Part shown: one piece after another, positions 21,364 to 33,994 of the stretch
Position numbering within the stretch: position 1 is the first letter of the stretch
How the letters are laid out: each line of letters begins with the position of its first letter
Assembly: GCA_029582265.1 (NCBI GenBank)
Contig: CM055816.1
Span: 27,820,366 to 27,884,365, forward strand
DNA from: Zoroaster sp. YZ-2022
Lineage: Eukaryota; Echinodermata; Asteroidea; Forcipulatida; Zoroasteridae
DNA length: 64,000 nt
Direction of reading: 5' to 3'
Translations under genes and position numbers: made by a program
Notes under the pieces: model-generated
What the model was told of the DNA's origin: nothing
Seen by the model: only the letters and a program-made list of their open reading frames with translations
Databases searched by the model: none

Positions 21364-22085
21364 GTATATTTGATTTTCCACAGAAGCTTTGGTGATACAA
21401 ATATCCAAGGATGTGTCTCATAAAAGGTTGATAAAAAAGGATTAAAAATTAAGGGTGCAGAGTAAAAAATAAAGCCACCATCCAAGGTGAACAGCGCCTT
21501 CAGTTTGGTGTACTGTCATTATTGAGAAAAGTGGATGTTTTGTATCAATTTCCAATGATGATTATAGTGACTTTTTTTCAAATACTTCCCAAAATCAGTT
21601 AGTCTACATTTCGTTTGCAATCGGTAGTCTGTGATCGGGTGCAAAGCAATCTAGTCTGGTTTCTTGACCCGATTCCTCCACGTCTATAAATTGTTCCATT
21701 TCGTTTGAAGAAGGGTCGGGGTACCGTGTGGAAATTACAATCGCCGATGTCAATTTACTGTCGGATTCTACGCCAGTACGCATAGGCCTGCGAAGTGAGA
21801 TGAGTCTTGCAGCTGATCTGCCGATGGTTTTAACACAGGGCAAGGAATAGTATGAAATCAAGCCCTTTTCTTGAAAATTTCAACTGGACTGAATTAAAAC
21901 CAAGACAAATTCCGGATAAATTAAAACTGAAGTCAAAAACTGCAAATTAAATGCCAAAAATCGGGGAGGGAGAAACTTATATTGTTGTAGTCATGACATC
22001 GCTAAAATAATGGCTAAAAATAATGGCTAAAATAATTATATATATATATATATATATATATTGCAAAAAAAGTCAGGTGAAACTG
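21364..22085. other. Intergenic with a short (TA)n tract
   Basis: Non-coding. A (TA) tract lies at 22036-22061. No gene supported. Confidence 0.5.
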
Positions 22086-22087
22086 GC

Positions 22088-22255
22088 CAGGAATCGCCTC
22101 AGATTGCACCACAGAGCATCCAGAATCCAAACATTTTCTGGGCCCTTAAGCGGGCCCCGGACCCCACGCCGTAAGGGCTTCGCGCTTCGCGCTCGCATTT
22201 GTCCGTGTTGGGTGTGCCCCCCGTCTACAAAATTCCTGGATCCGCGCCTGATACC
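22088..22255. repeat. TE fragment shared with 15345, ending in a hAT-like terminus
   Basis: CGCCTCAGATTGCACCA, GGGCCCTTAAGCGGGCCCCG and GCTTCGCGCTTCGCGCTCGC match 15345-15440. It ends CTGGATCCGCGCCTGATACC, the inverse of CAGGCGCGGATCCAG at 18669. Confidence 0.7.
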
Positions 22256-23644
22256 TGACCTTTGACTTCCATAATCAACAATGTTGTAACACCACATCAT
22301 ATAATAGCAATGAAATATGTGAAATTTAAGTCCCAATCAATGCCTTATAACCTTATTTGTTTTATAATTCAACCTGTGTACAGTGGCCAGGCTAAGAACA
22401 TGTTGCCTCATGGGCAGGTTTTCATAGGATTTGGCATTTGAGGATACCATAGACTGGCCACACTGAGCAGGTGGCATGTTTACCATGTGTCCACTATAAG
22501 AGGTTTAACTGTATGGTAATAAGCAGCTAATATTTTGCTTACTCGATGTTTTTACATTTGTAATTTCATAGCACTACTGACTGTAAAGTACAGAAAAAAG
22601 ACACTAACTTTGCCTGATGATTGTTGCTAGCAAGTGAGTGATCCAATACACGTACACAGTGAAGGTATGAAGGTGCACACACACAGTGCCTACATTTCCT
22701 GTTAACTGATGAAATATGCTTATATCTAGTAGATGATTTCTGCTTTTGTTTGCATAAAATATCTACTTACCAGTAAGTAGCGCTGTGAAATTGGCCTCCA
22801 CAAATTACTGTGCTTGGAATGGTTATTTGGTTATTGCTATGTTTTCATTTATCTCATATTTCTTGGGCTCTTTTCATTCAATTCTTTTTTCCAAACCATT
22901 TCTCACCAAATACAACCCTTCCATGAAAAACAAGTTATAACCAAACAGCTTTGAACCAAATTAGACGCAACCCTCTCCAACCCCTTCCTCTCCAACCCCT
23001 TCCTCCCACCCCCTTCCTCCCACCCCCTTCCAGCCCCCCCCCGACCGGAAATTATTTTAATAACATTTTTTTAAATAATAAAAAGTACCTGAAAATTTCT
23101 TCCAATAAGAAAAATAAGGTGACTTAAGCATACTGCTTCAGTATTTAATATAATAACAAAATCCTGACTTTAAGGATGGCACGCCTAAAGTTTTAAAAAC
23201 ACCATCAAATGTTCCTTACATTTTGTTCTTGGAGATTACCATAACAGAATAATGTGTGGTTATTTTAGGAATGATAACTCAAGTGTTGAGACATAGAATG
23301 TCTTTGATTCACAACTCTTGATATTTCATCACAGCTGTCACATCTTCATATGTCTTTATGTACTCGAGTACGTCTACATATATTTGTATGATCAAGGCAG
23401 TAATATTTCAGAGTATTTTTGTACTTTTAGGCATGCCATCCTTATGTCAAATGAGTCCTACTACTACAGGGCTACACCAGTCATAACCACTGCTACACAA
23501 TACTAGAATTCTGCAGACTCTCCAGACATTATAGTCAAGTACACTGAATGAGTACTTATTGTACTGAGTAAAGTGCGTGTCAATAACCATGATGCTGTAA
23601 ATATAAGTACAATGTATTTTTTTGTTTTACCTTCGCTCTTACAT
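22256..23644. other. Intergenic; C-rich simple repeat at 22970-23045
   Basis: CCCTTCCTCCCACC-type repeats and a C-run near 23035. The remainder is AT-rich with no recognised gene. GTGGCCAG-type short motifs around 22385 and 26290 may be old repeats. Confidence 0.5.
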
Positions 23645-23648
23645 GAAC

Positions 23649-24078
23649 AATGCAGACTGTAGTAAACATTTTGTGTGGACCTCATGATGTTTGTTATAGA
23701 CCTTTAGACATCAGACACCTCTAGTCTGCAGACTGTAGTAAACATTTTGTGTGGACCTCATGATGTTTGTTATAGACCTTTAGACATCAGACACCTCTAG
23801 TCTGCAGACTGTAGTAAACATTTTGTGTGGACCTCATGATGTTTGTTATAGACCTTTAGACATCAGACACCTCTAGTCTGCAGACTGTAGTAAACATTTT
23901 GTGTGGACCCCATGATGTTTGTTATAGACCTTTAGACATCAGACACCTCTAGTCTGCAGACTGTAGTAAACATTTTGTGTGGACCCCATGATGTTTGTTA
24001 TAGACCTTTAGACATCAGACACCTCTAGTCTGCAGACTGTAGTAAACATTTTGTGTGGACCCCATGATGTTTGTTATA
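23649..24078. repeat. 76-bp tandem repeat, about 5.7 nearly identical units
   Basis: CTAGTCTGCA recurs every 76 bp (23721, 23797 and on). Units carry GCAGACTGTAGTAAACATTT and TATAGACCTTTAGACATCAG. Only one CCTC/CCCC change separates units, so the array is young. It ends inside the edge of the adjoining MITE. Confidence 0.96.
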
Positions 24079-24252
24079 GAATTTAGCATAGTGCAGCCAT
24101 CTTGTTTTTCTTCCATTCAAATCAATGTAACCAAACCGAGGCTGGAAGGAAAATAGTCTGGCACCATTTGATTAAATCAGAATTAGAACTGTATGTCATT
24201 ATGTATGCAGGGAATCTGACCAAGATGGCCGCAGTGTGAAAAAAGGTCTATA
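24074..24252. mobile_element. About 180-bp MITE-like element
   Basis: Left end TATAGAATTTAGCATAGTGC then AGCCATCTTG. The right end is roughly its inverse: CAAGATGGCCGCAGTGTG...AAAGGTCTATA. The TATAGACCT end is the same as the TATAGACCTTTAG inside each 76-bp unit. Confidence 0.65.
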
Positions 24253-25180
24253 GAAGTATTACACTGTACCATCAAATCATGACTGGTGTGACCCACTTTA
24301 ACTTCTATCTTATCACATCAACACATCCCTCATTCTCAAGGAAATCATAAACAACTCTGCATAAAATAAAGATCTCCTTAAAAACAAGACAACCAAAGCC
24401 AATTTCATACAGTTGATGGTTGAAATAGCTGCTTAGTAGAAATAATTGCTAAGTTTGATTTCATGGTAACCAGCCAAAGTGGAACAGGATGCATATTCCA
24501 TTTGGCTGGTAGCCAGTTTCATGTTACTTACAGAATGTATTCGGTAAGCACCATTTCCTGTTCAGTAACTCTACGAAATTGGCAGTAAATTCATTGCTGT
24601 AGTGTGTCAGATACTCTTTCAAGAAACCTCTGTTACGTCTTGTGTCAGTGATATCTAAAGCAGGGAATATGTGTACTCCTTTAAGAAACAGCCATTTCAG
24701 ATCTTGTTGTGATTGTTAAAATAACCAAAATATCTACAATTATTCCCCGCTGTAGATAGCTTTGATGTCATACTACAAGATTGGATTCCAAATATTTCTG
24801 GGCGAAAATTCCATGACTTCTTCAGACTAAATATGATAACTCATAGTTAACATGTTAAAATGTTCGTGTTTTGTTGTGACAATTTAGTTATTTCAAAATG
24901 TCAGTACTTTTTGTATTGACATATGAACATTTTGTTATGACATTTTGTTTTCCAAGCATTGAAATCAGCATTTATTACTTTTCCAGGAATTAAACAACCT
25001 TTTGTAAACGTTTTCTATGGATGGAAACATTTGTCATGGTTATTCCATACCTAATCATTACATTTCTTTGACCTTTCAAGATTTCTGTGTGCCTTGTCCC
25101 AAGTCCCTTACAATAATTGCATTACTGTTAATTCCACACTGCCCTGTTTTTAACGCAATTTCAGACATCTGTAAATTACA
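24253..25180. other. Intergenic, no feature seen
   Basis: Mixed-composition DNA without repeats shared in the window or a supported reading frame. Confidence 0.5.
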
Positions 25181-25184
25181 TCAT

Positions 25185-25274
25185 TTTGTTGTTGTTATTA
25201 TTGTTGTTATTGTTGTTGTTGTTGTTGTTGTTGTTGTTTTGTTTGTTTGTTTGTTTGTTTGTTTGTTTGTTTGA
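25185..25274. repeat. (TTG)n-(TTTG)n microsatellite
   Basis: GTTGTTATTGTTGTT grades into (GTTT)n. Confidence 0.95.
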
Positions 25275-27610
25275 AAATACATTCATACAATTTTATGCTA
25301 AGCAACTGTAAGAAATAAAAATCAGTAATCAAAACTTGGGACCATTTTAAGCTTCAGAAAAATCACATTCCAAAGAATTTTAAGATACTAACATCAGCCC
25401 TTAAAAAACTAAAAACTGTTTACTTTGTTAAAGTTTCATGTTTCTCATTACAAAGATCCATTTCAAAGGTTTATTTCAAGAACAAAGAGTTGCACATTTA
25501 AAAATAATATAATTTACAAATGTTTTGCTATGTGTTGGTGTACATGTATAGGGAAAAGGACAACAGGTTGAACAAATAAAAACAAAACATGTAATCTGAA
25601 AGAAAATTCAAGCAGTAAACCAGTCTGCTTAGGGGCCGTTTCATATCATCATTTTCAAAGTACAAGTGTGAAGGGGAAGGCATTAAACAAGTCTAGTCAA
25701 GTACATTTTCAAACAGGGATTGAAAAACCTGCGGTGAATTTGCACCCAGTGTCTTGATGATAGCTACTTTTGCGTCATGTGAGCATTGTGCGTACACTTT
25801 ATGTGCGTATGTTATGGTACTAAGTGCGCGTGTACTTCTGTCAGCCAATGATCGCTGTAAATATACCGCGCGTACGCACATCAACTGCAAAATACGCCAA
25901 ACGCGAGGCACTATCGCTGCCCTTAATTCGCCCACAGTGGTCTAACAACATGTGCCCTCAACAGCTCATGCACGGTGCGAATAGAGACAGCATTGTAAAT
26001 GTTGAAAACAAGTTGAAAGTACTAGTTTAGGTTGGGGGCGTCTTTAATAGCACTCTTAGTAAATGTTTCGACTGACCAGTTCTTTGAAAATATTCCGACA
26101 TATACACCAACATATAGCAAATGATGGTGACTTCATAGTAATAGTTTGAACTATTGGATACTGTACATGAAATCACCAATGAATAACACATGAGTAAACA
26201 GAATACAGTGTATTATAAAACAGTACAAGGAAATCTTATGTTTTCAGTGATTGTTTTCAAGTGACCACCTATCCAACACGGCCACAGGACTGTCCAATGT
26301 GGACAGTATAACAGTCCTTGTGAAATGAATAAAGGCATTGAAACCTGTCTACAGTGGCCACCTGTCTGCAGTGGCCAATTAATGTTCATTCCTTTCAACA
26401 GCTCTTAATCCTAGCGATAAACTTGTTACATGATTATCCAACAGCAGTCACTTTATAAATATGAAAGTAATTATCATTATGAAATGACAACCACATGAAA
26501 TTGATCCTTTTATGAGACGCATTTACTACAAAGCATTTTCACTGGATCCTTAAATGACTCAACAGTAAAAAGATACCGCCCTATATTTGTGACCACACCC
26601 ACAATATGTCAACTTAAAATAACAATCGCATGTACTCCTTTTTAGACAACTGTATAAGACAAACAAAATTTGACATCTTGTGGCCAATTTGACACAGACC
26701 TGCTTAGGTGAAGAATGAGTTATTACAAACCTAGCATTTGTTGTCCCCACCTATGTGCAATCTACGGTCAATTTCATATGATATTGGCCTCTGATGTCTA
26801 ACCCAAAGATCATCCCATATAAATGTTTTGTTCCCACATGAGGCACGTCAAAAGGTAGGGATTAAGACTTTCAAAATCCTGACCCATGTTAAGAAACTAG
26901 AGCAAATCCCCAGGTCAGACCTCGGGCAGACAGGAGAGGGATTGGGGATAACAATAGATAGTAGCATATTTGACATGTTAGTTGGAATCAAAATTGCAAA
27001 ATAACGAATTACATTTAAAACATAACACAAATCGCAATAATACAATACAACAACAAATAACATTTCATTTACATAAAAATAAAACTAAGTGAAAAATACA
27101 GAACATATCCTTGTTACAAAACACTGCCTGAAAGTCCATATCTTGCTTCGTGGATTTTTTATTTCATAGACAAATATAACTTCATCCAAGAATTGTCAAT
27201 TTTGGTTTCCTAATGCACTTCTCTATTGGAATCAAAATGAGGCTCTTGTCTTAAATAGTGTGGTTCCTTGCAAACTCATAGTGATTTATGATTAGCTGTC
27301 AGGTTACCAGACAAATATGGCCTCAATGTGATGAGGATCTATTAAAGCATGGATAAGATGACTTCCTGGCAGGCAATGATTGCTTTAAATTAAAAACAAT
27401 AAAGTCATGGCAAATTGACCATGCATGTCTAGTTTACTTGCACAAGGTCGATGTCAACTACAAGGTATAGTATCCTCATACTATTGATTTGATTTTGTAA
27501 TGGAAAAGTTCTTTGAGGGAAAATTGTCTTGCTTCTACCTATGCTCCTACGAGGACGAAATTCAAGGCATGTGAAGTGATTTTTTAATTAGATCGGTAAA
27601 TTAAAACACC
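25275..27610. other. Intergenic; short CpG-richer patch at 25780-25930
   Basis: The patch has GCGCGTGTAC and CCGCGCGTACGC, unusual for the surrounding AT-rich DNA, but no exon or promoter could be defined. The rest shows no recognised gene or repeat. Confidence 0.45.
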
Positions 27611-27612
27611 AC

Positions 27613-27721
<109 letters not shown>

Positions 27722-27774
27722 CAGGCCTCTGTTCCTAAAACTAAGGTTATTGACATTGGGTTAAGTATGGTCGC

Positions 27775-28262
27775 CAGCTTTATTATTACTTTTAAGGACT
27801 ATGTCAGAATAACTGATATGATGGGCCTTATCACTAACCCTTCTCATATTCTACAAGATCTCTTGTCAACCGAATCCTTTCATCCTATAGGTGTAATAAT
27901 TTAATAAACCGCACCCATCTTTGCTTTCCTATCCATCAGCACTCACACCCCACTGTCAACTGACACGCCTCAGCGAGCAGGCAACTCACACACAGCAGGA
28001 AACACACACAACAAGAACAATGCCACGGTGGCAACCAATCACAACAAATCACACAACAGTGGCACCAATCGGAACGCTTCCCATTATACACGTAATCCCA
28101 GCAAATACTACTTAAGGAGCTGCATCTGCAAACCTCTTCATTCTGACGAAGATTAGAGCAGGCTAATCGAAACATTGAGAATAACCCGTGAAGTCCCCAT
28201 GGTTCTCCCTGAACCATATTAACCCGTGAAATCCCCATGGTTCTCCCTGAACCATATTTCTC
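27775..28262. repeat. Interspersed repeat shared with 37765 and 41000, plus a retroelement-like 3' end
   Basis: 27795-27940 matches 37770-37915 (ACTGATATGATGGGCCTTAT, TCAACCGAATCCTT, CATCCTATAGGTGTAATA). 28140-28190 has TTCTGACGAAGATTAG...TCGAAACATTGAG, a motif style seen near 3' ends of Penelope-like and other retroelements; that assignment is tentative. AACCCGTGAA.TCCCCATGG is duplicated at 28187 and 28219. Confidence 0.6.
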
Positions 28263-28437
28263 ACTTAAAGGCACACACCGCCCAAAAAGTGCAAAAAATG
28301 GGATTGATAGAATGATAGATAATCCTTTTTGGAAGGTTTTCTTCAAAAAACAAAATGTGGGTATCGTGTAATTACTGAGAAATATCCAAAAAACAACAAT
28401 AAGGTCAAAGGTCACGTATACGCATTTCCAGTAGTCT

Positions 28438-28590
28438 ACACGACCGTGAAACCTGTACGGCAATTGCAGATTGTATTTAGACTGGTACCTCTGCATTGCA
28501 AACCGTTGTGATTGTAACAAGAGGAACAAGGTTCCAGTCTGTTACTGTACATTTTGTATCCGTTGTAACACGAACGATCACAGAATTCCT
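28438..28590 (-). pseudogene. Orphan EGF-like reading frame (possible exon or relic)
   Basis: The minus-strand frame 28699-28436 contains EFCDRSC, then CSSCYNHNGLQC, eight residues, CNCRTGFT. The spacing C-x2-C-x5-GLQC-x8-C-x-C-x2-GF fits the second half of an EGF-like domain. AATATAATCCAG precedes GAATTCTGTG as a possible acceptor, and ACAG|GTTTCA lies at the 3' edge as a possible donor. The frame stops two codons past GFT. No neighbouring exon was found, so it could be an exon of a gene outside the window, a relic or chance. Confidence 0.35.
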
Positions 28591-28799
28591 GGATTATATT
28601 GCAACCAGATGCACGTCGACGTCCAAGATCATCCAAAAAAGTGAGGAAAATGCTTATATTAGGCTTGACAGACCTTGGGTCAACCATGGAGAAAGGCATA
28701 GACTGAACAAACCAGTGCTTTGCAGCATCTATCTGGACATGCTGGATTGGGTGAGCATCTCAATCATGATCAATTAGTTTGCATTGCCATCGGTAGACA

Positions 28800-31190
28800 G
28801 AACATGGACATGTGTAACATGATGAACACAATCATGACAGTGTCCCCTGGCAATTATGTGAAATTGCCCTAACCCCTGATTACATACTCTATATATTTGA
28901 AAAAATTGTGAAAGGGAAGCTTAAATTTTGGTTTAGATTCTCATATTCTCAAAATATTATTATCAAACATTTTTATTTGGTTGGGACACATAGGCCTAAT
29001 AATATGACCAAATCATAGCCTATAGGGGGAACACCTATTTTTAATAAATTTTCACAGGTTAGTTTTTACGCTATTTTTCATAAGATCTAATGTTAACGTG
29101 TTACAGGGTTGAAGTTAATGTTCATTATCAAATACCAACAATTAACATTTTATTTAGTTTTAATGGTTGTTTATTACAAAAAAATTCAGGTTTAGTATAA
29201 TTTGTTATTATTTTTTGCTATAGCAGTACTAGCATTTCAGTCCAAGAGAAGGGGTCTATCTGATAACCACCTTTCCAATCCATATCAGTTAAACAATGTT
29301 TTAATTTATTTCACAGTGATTGTTGATAATGTTGAATTTATTTAAATCTAAGCCCTTACTCCTCTTTTCACTCTTAAATCTTTTCAGAAAGAGGACAGAA
29401 ACATCTTGCTACTTCAGCTATGCAGAATTGATGCTGGGTGTGATTCTCGACATAATGAAGCACCAGTCTTTGGTCAATCGAATTGGTAATTTGGGATCAA
29501 ACATGTCTGGGCCCCTTACATTTATTCTATAGTGCTGCAATGATAGTCCAAAGAATTTTAGAAAACAAATGTGTTGGTTTATCACCAGTGGCAGTAAATG
29601 CCATCACCAAGAAATTGGGGGGGGGGGGAGACAGGCATTTTATTCCAAAATTACCGATTCCAATGACAGCCCCTAAATGTCATCCATTCTGAACTGTCAC
29701 TAAATCGTACATTTATTATGCAGATTGATTCTGTTTTCTTGTCAACAAAGGATCATGGTTGGGTTCATTTACACTGATGTCATTTCACTTGTTACATGTG
29801 TAAGACCATGTACACTCATCGTTAGATTGTTTACAATAGGTTAAACAGGTCAGCAAAGTGGTTTCAATTGATTGTGGGGGGGGGGGAGTAGAACCACAAA
29901 AGTCAAGTCATGAAACCAAATGGACAGTTAAAATAAATATGTATTTCATTATTTTATTGGCAATTTACAAGCACCCATACAACTCTTGATTATTTCAATG
30001 TCTAAAAATTTATGTACAAAATGGCATCTGATCTTTAGCTTGCAATTCTATAGTATGAATGCAGCTACAGACATTTTGCCAAATATGTGTACAACCTTGA
30101 AAATGTAAAAAGCAATGTAGAATTTGTTTCAAATTTTATAAATGATTTTTAATTATTTGCAGTATAGTTGAAAACAGAAAATTTATAAGCAGATGCTTGA
30201 TTACAGTGTCACTATCATTTTCAATTTATTATTATATTTTTGTTCATTATAAACTTGAGTTGAAAGTGAAGTATTTTATAAATAAAGATCACTCTCGGTA
30301 TATTAACATGCAGTCCATCCATTCAATTTATTTTTGTACAAGACTTAATACCAAGACATAAATACCAATGTTGGCTCCATCTAAATCTAGAATTTAAAGG
30401 TTTTCATAAACAATGAAAAGGGCAAGATTTGATCAAGTGAATGTAATTACATTTAATTTTGTTTAAATTGTCAATTGGCTAATTACAACTTGTGGCCTTA
30501 CTTTTGGGAATTATTTACCTTTTGACAACTCTTCTGCTGAGGGCAGGGGAAAGAAGGAAAAACTGTATCATGTAGTAGTTATAAGCTTGTTTTCTAATGA
30601 AAGGCTAATTAGCTGACATCCATACAAGCTTTGAAGACTGCAGACATTAGCTATTTGACATAAGCTGCATTGTTTCTTCTCCACCCAATTACTATACGGC
30701 TGTGCTTTGAGTAGATTATGTGGTACCTGATACATGAACATTAGCCAACTTTCTATTATGTTCCATGTACGGAAAAATTATTTACAACCTGGAAATGGAA
30801 ATATCAGGAGTGTAAAGACTCTTCACAGGGTAACTTTTCCTTGGTAAAGTTGGAAAACAAAGATAAAATGTTTATATGCTCCTCCATGCTTCAGTGTCTT
30901 CAGTAACCCTAGCCCCCCCGCCCCTCTCCCCAATCAATTTAACCCCCAATTCCTGCTCTTTGAATTTGCAGCCAAGTTTAATCCAGTTCCTATACATGTA
31001 GTCCCCTTCTACCTTAAATCAACTTTGTGACTTTATGCCCATAATAACGCTGAATAAGTTTATCTGGCTACCTTCAACCCTGGCAAACTATTTTCATAGT
31101 ATTTTTATATGTTGATTTATCATCATGGTTCTTGAAAAGCATGTGTTGGGCAAGTGTCAATATCATTATGCATATTTATCTAAGAATACA
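28800..31190. other. Intergenic with G-runs, no gene seen
   Basis: G-runs at 29619-29629 and 29876-29887, a C-run near 30912. Otherwise AT-rich. No supported coding region on either strand. Confidence 0.5.
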
Positions 31191-31199
31191 TGTTTGTAT

Positions 31200-31438
31200 C
31201 CAGTAGGAGTAAGATTTGTCATAGCACCATGTAACTATCTCTACAGTTTAATAGTGTTGGTTCTTAGAAGAACCGGTGGTAGAATAACTTTTCCATCGGT
31301 ATACTCTGATCATCTTCATCCCCCTGAAGACAATCGGAGTATACTGATTGAAACATAAAGTAATGTCATTGCCAGTTCTCAGAACCAATGCTATTTACTA
31401 CTCTTGAAAGATAAATATTCTTACTCCTACTGTTCTTC
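31200..31438. repeat. Imperfect inverted repeat, about 240 bp
   Basis: AGTAGGAGTAAGA (31202) pairs with TCTTACTCCTACT (31418). TGTTGGTTCTTAGAA pairs with TTCTCAGAACCAA. GGTATACTCTGATCATCTTC pairs with GAAGACAATCGGAGTATAC. Probably a decayed foldback element. Confidence 0.8.
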
Positions 31439-31787
31439 AACCATGTAAAGCTTCAAAATCTCGACATTTTCAAGGTAGTACAAACTACAAAATACTAATA
31501 TAATAATTTGTTTGGGTGTGTGTGTGTGGGGGGGGGGTTGAGGGCTATCAGTTGCATTTGCCTTGAAACATTTTCATGTTATAACTGCAATTGTTGGCAG
31601 AGAGAGGGTCTTGAAAGGAGGACATGTCCTCTGTACTTCCTTGAAAATCTTGATTGGATGGCACCAGTCACAAACCTGAAGTTGATACAGTAGGTAATCT
31701 TCTTGAGAAAACTCTTATTCAGTGGAATGTCTGCTAGTAACTAGGGTGTGGTAGCAACGGCGCACCCAAGGGGGGGGGGGGGGGGCT
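31439..31787. other. Intergenic with G-runs
   Basis: G-run at 31530, and CGGCGCACCCAAGGGG with a long G-run at 31760-31785, directly abutting the 1.3 kb tandem array; possibly a decayed TE end. Confidence 0.5.
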
Positions 31788-32015
31788 CAGTTAAACAATT
31801 ATTCTTCTTATTGTGTTCTTATTTTAAAGAAAACTGAAAAAAAAATATACACATTTACTAATATTTTCCTAAATAATTATGAAGGGTTTTCACACTTTTC
31901 TCATGACTTCGACTCCCCATTGAGTTCAAACTTTAACATATTCATTATTAAACGATCTTCATTCAAAGTAAGTAAATATTACCGATAACAGCTGTTATGC
32001 TGTTGTATTTTCCAT

Positions 32016-32236
32016 TTAAGAGGACAACGGTCACGATCAACAGGACATGGAATCGGAGTGCTAGTTTTAGATTACCTCGGTGACTGAAAATAACACCCCC
32101 ACATGATAAGGTCATAATTATCAATACTGCTGAATAAATGATACAGTAAGTTTCAGTTACTGTGTTCATCTTAAACAAGGACACCGATTCCATGCCCTGT
32201 TGAAAGTCTGCTCTAATCGTGATGTTGTCCCTTTAA
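32016..32236. mobile_element. M1 MITE in tandem unit 1
   Basis: TTAAGAGGACAACGGTCACG to GTGATGTTGTCCCTTTAA, TTAA at both ends. Inner ACATGGAATCGGAGTGCTAG matches 10490-10720 in inverse. Confidence 0.9.
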
Positions 32237-32555
32237 TATGGACAATTTAACATTAAGCATGCACAAGGGCGAAAATACTTGAATGCACAACTTCATTTTT
32301 TCTAAATGAGAAATTGTTTCTGTAAATCTGATTTTGTTTTATAGAAAAACAAATATTTACATAAACTAAGTTTTCTATATAAACAAAAATAAAATAATAA
32401 AATAATAAATGGGATAAAAAAAAATAATCTGAACCAATCAAGATTTACTCTACCTTGGCAATGCTTTGTAGCTGTGAATATTGGAAATGGAATCAGGCTG
32501 AACTCTACATGGTGTTGATGCAAGTAAAAATACTGGCAGTGATGTTTTCTCATAC

Positions 32556-32677
32556 CTATAAAACAAAACATAACAGCTAATGAAATAATGGTGGATATGA
32601 TGGACATGGTGCATATTAAAAATCCGTACTGCTCGTACTCGTACTCGATACCTGGGCATCGATGGTGGAAATTACAA
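32556..32677 (-). other. Putative transmembrane-segment exon, unit 1
   Basis: On the minus strand TGAATTAG precedes a 122-nt open segment that ends ATAG|GTATGAG, a good donor. It would encode CNFHHRCPGIEYEYEQYG and then FLICTMSIISTIISLAVM plus FCFI: a short Cys-bearing juxtamembrane part and one membrane helix. Its phase matches the 29-nt exon upstream. The gene family is not recognised. The frame alone is weak evidence because all units are near-identical. Confidence 0.4.
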
Positions 32678-32944
32678 CTAATTCACTGGAAATTGTTCTC
32701 ATAATTATCACGTCTGTATTGTAAACATCATCACTATCTCATAATTACCATGTCTGTATTGTAAACATCATCACAATAATCATTGTGCCTTGGCTATATA
32801 GGAACTATCAAAAATAATGTGATGGCTAACAGAAATTCATCATAAGAGTTCAGCATACAGCCACACAAAAATGTTGCTCTGACTCCACTTGTTTATCTTG
32901 TGCAACTGACTTTGATGTTGATGATTGATGGAGCTCATGTATAC

Positions 32945-32973
32945 CTGGGAGTTGACCAAGAGATGCTAGGGCA
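32945..32973 (-). other. Putative 29-nt exon, unit 1
   Basis: On the minus strand a pyrimidine tract and TTCCTACAG precede TGCCCTAGC...CTCCCAG, followed by GTATAC. Read in phase 0 it gives CPSISWSTP plus two bases, which matches the entry phase of the exon at 32677-32556. Counterparts are at 34261-34289 (unit 2) and 35575-35603 (unit 3). Predicted from sequence only. Confidence 0.35.
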
Positions 32974-33330
32974 CTGTAGGAATGAAAAAAAAAACATGTT
33001 CACATGAATGTTTGGATATGATGTTAAAGGGAAGGTACATCACTGGTTATTACTTGATTGCATAATTACTGAATTATGTATTACCTACAGCTAACTGGAT
33101 GTGACGCAGTTAAACAATTATTCTTCTTATTGTGTTCTTATTTTAAAGAAAACTGAAAAAAATATACATTTACTAATATTTTCCTAAAGAATTATGAAGG
33201 GTTTTCACACTTTTCTAATGACTTCGACTCCACATTGAGTACAAACATAAACATATTCATTATTAAACGATCTTCATTCAAAGTAAGTAAATATTACCGA
33301 TAACAGCTGTTATGCTGTTGTACTTTCCAT

Positions 33331-33551
33331 TTAAGAGGACAACGGTCACGATCAACAGGACATGGAATCGGAGTGCTAGTTTTAGATTATCTCGGTGACT
33401 GAAAATAACACCCCCACATGATAAGGTCATAATTATCAATGCTGCTGAATAAATGATACAGTAAGTTTCAGTTACTGTGTTCATCTTAAACAAGGACACC
33501 GATTCCATGCCCTGTTGAAAGTCTGCTCTAATCGTGATGTTGTCCCTTTAA
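33331..33551. mobile_element. M1 MITE in tandem unit 2
   Basis: Same position and ends as in unit 1. It was carried by the duplication, not inserted separately. Confidence 0.9.
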
Positions 33552-33872
33552 TATGGACAATTTAACATTAAGCATGCACAAGGGCGAAAATACTTGAATG
33601 CACAACTTCATTTTTTCTAAATGAGAAATTGTTTCTGTAAATCTGATTTTGTTTTATAGAAAAACAAATATTTACATAAACTAAGTTTTCTATATAAACA
33701 AAAATAAAATAATAAAATAACAAATGGGATAAAAAAAAAATTAATCTGAACCAATCAAGATTTACTCTACCTTGGCAATGCTTTGTAGCTGTGAATATTG
33801 GAAATGGAATCAGGCTGAACTCTACATGGTGTTGATGCAAGTAAAAATACTGGCAGTGATGTTTTCTCATAC

Positions 33873-33994
33873 CTATAAAACAAAACATAACAGCTAATGA
33901 AATAATGGTGGATATGATGGACATGGTGCATATTAAAAATCCGTACTGCTCGTACTCGTACTCGATACTTGGGCATCGATGGTGGAAATTACAA
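33873..33994 (-). other. Putative transmembrane-segment exon, unit 2
   Basis: Same structure as 32556-32677, with a Gly to Ser change (CCCAAGTATC in place of CCCAGGTATC). Acceptor AG and donor GTATGAG are kept. Confidence 0.4.

Noticed and set aside
25693..25945. Overlapping short frames on both strands in the CpG-richer patch
   Set aside because: Both strands are open by composition; no motif, splice signal or homologous repeat supports a gene.
27936..28529. 197-codon minus-strand open frame
   Set aside because: It runs through the interspersed repeat and the duplicated CCCCATGG segment, has odd composition (Cys, Phe and Trp clusters from CA-rich DNA) and no domain signature; it overlaps the EGF-like frame in another phase.
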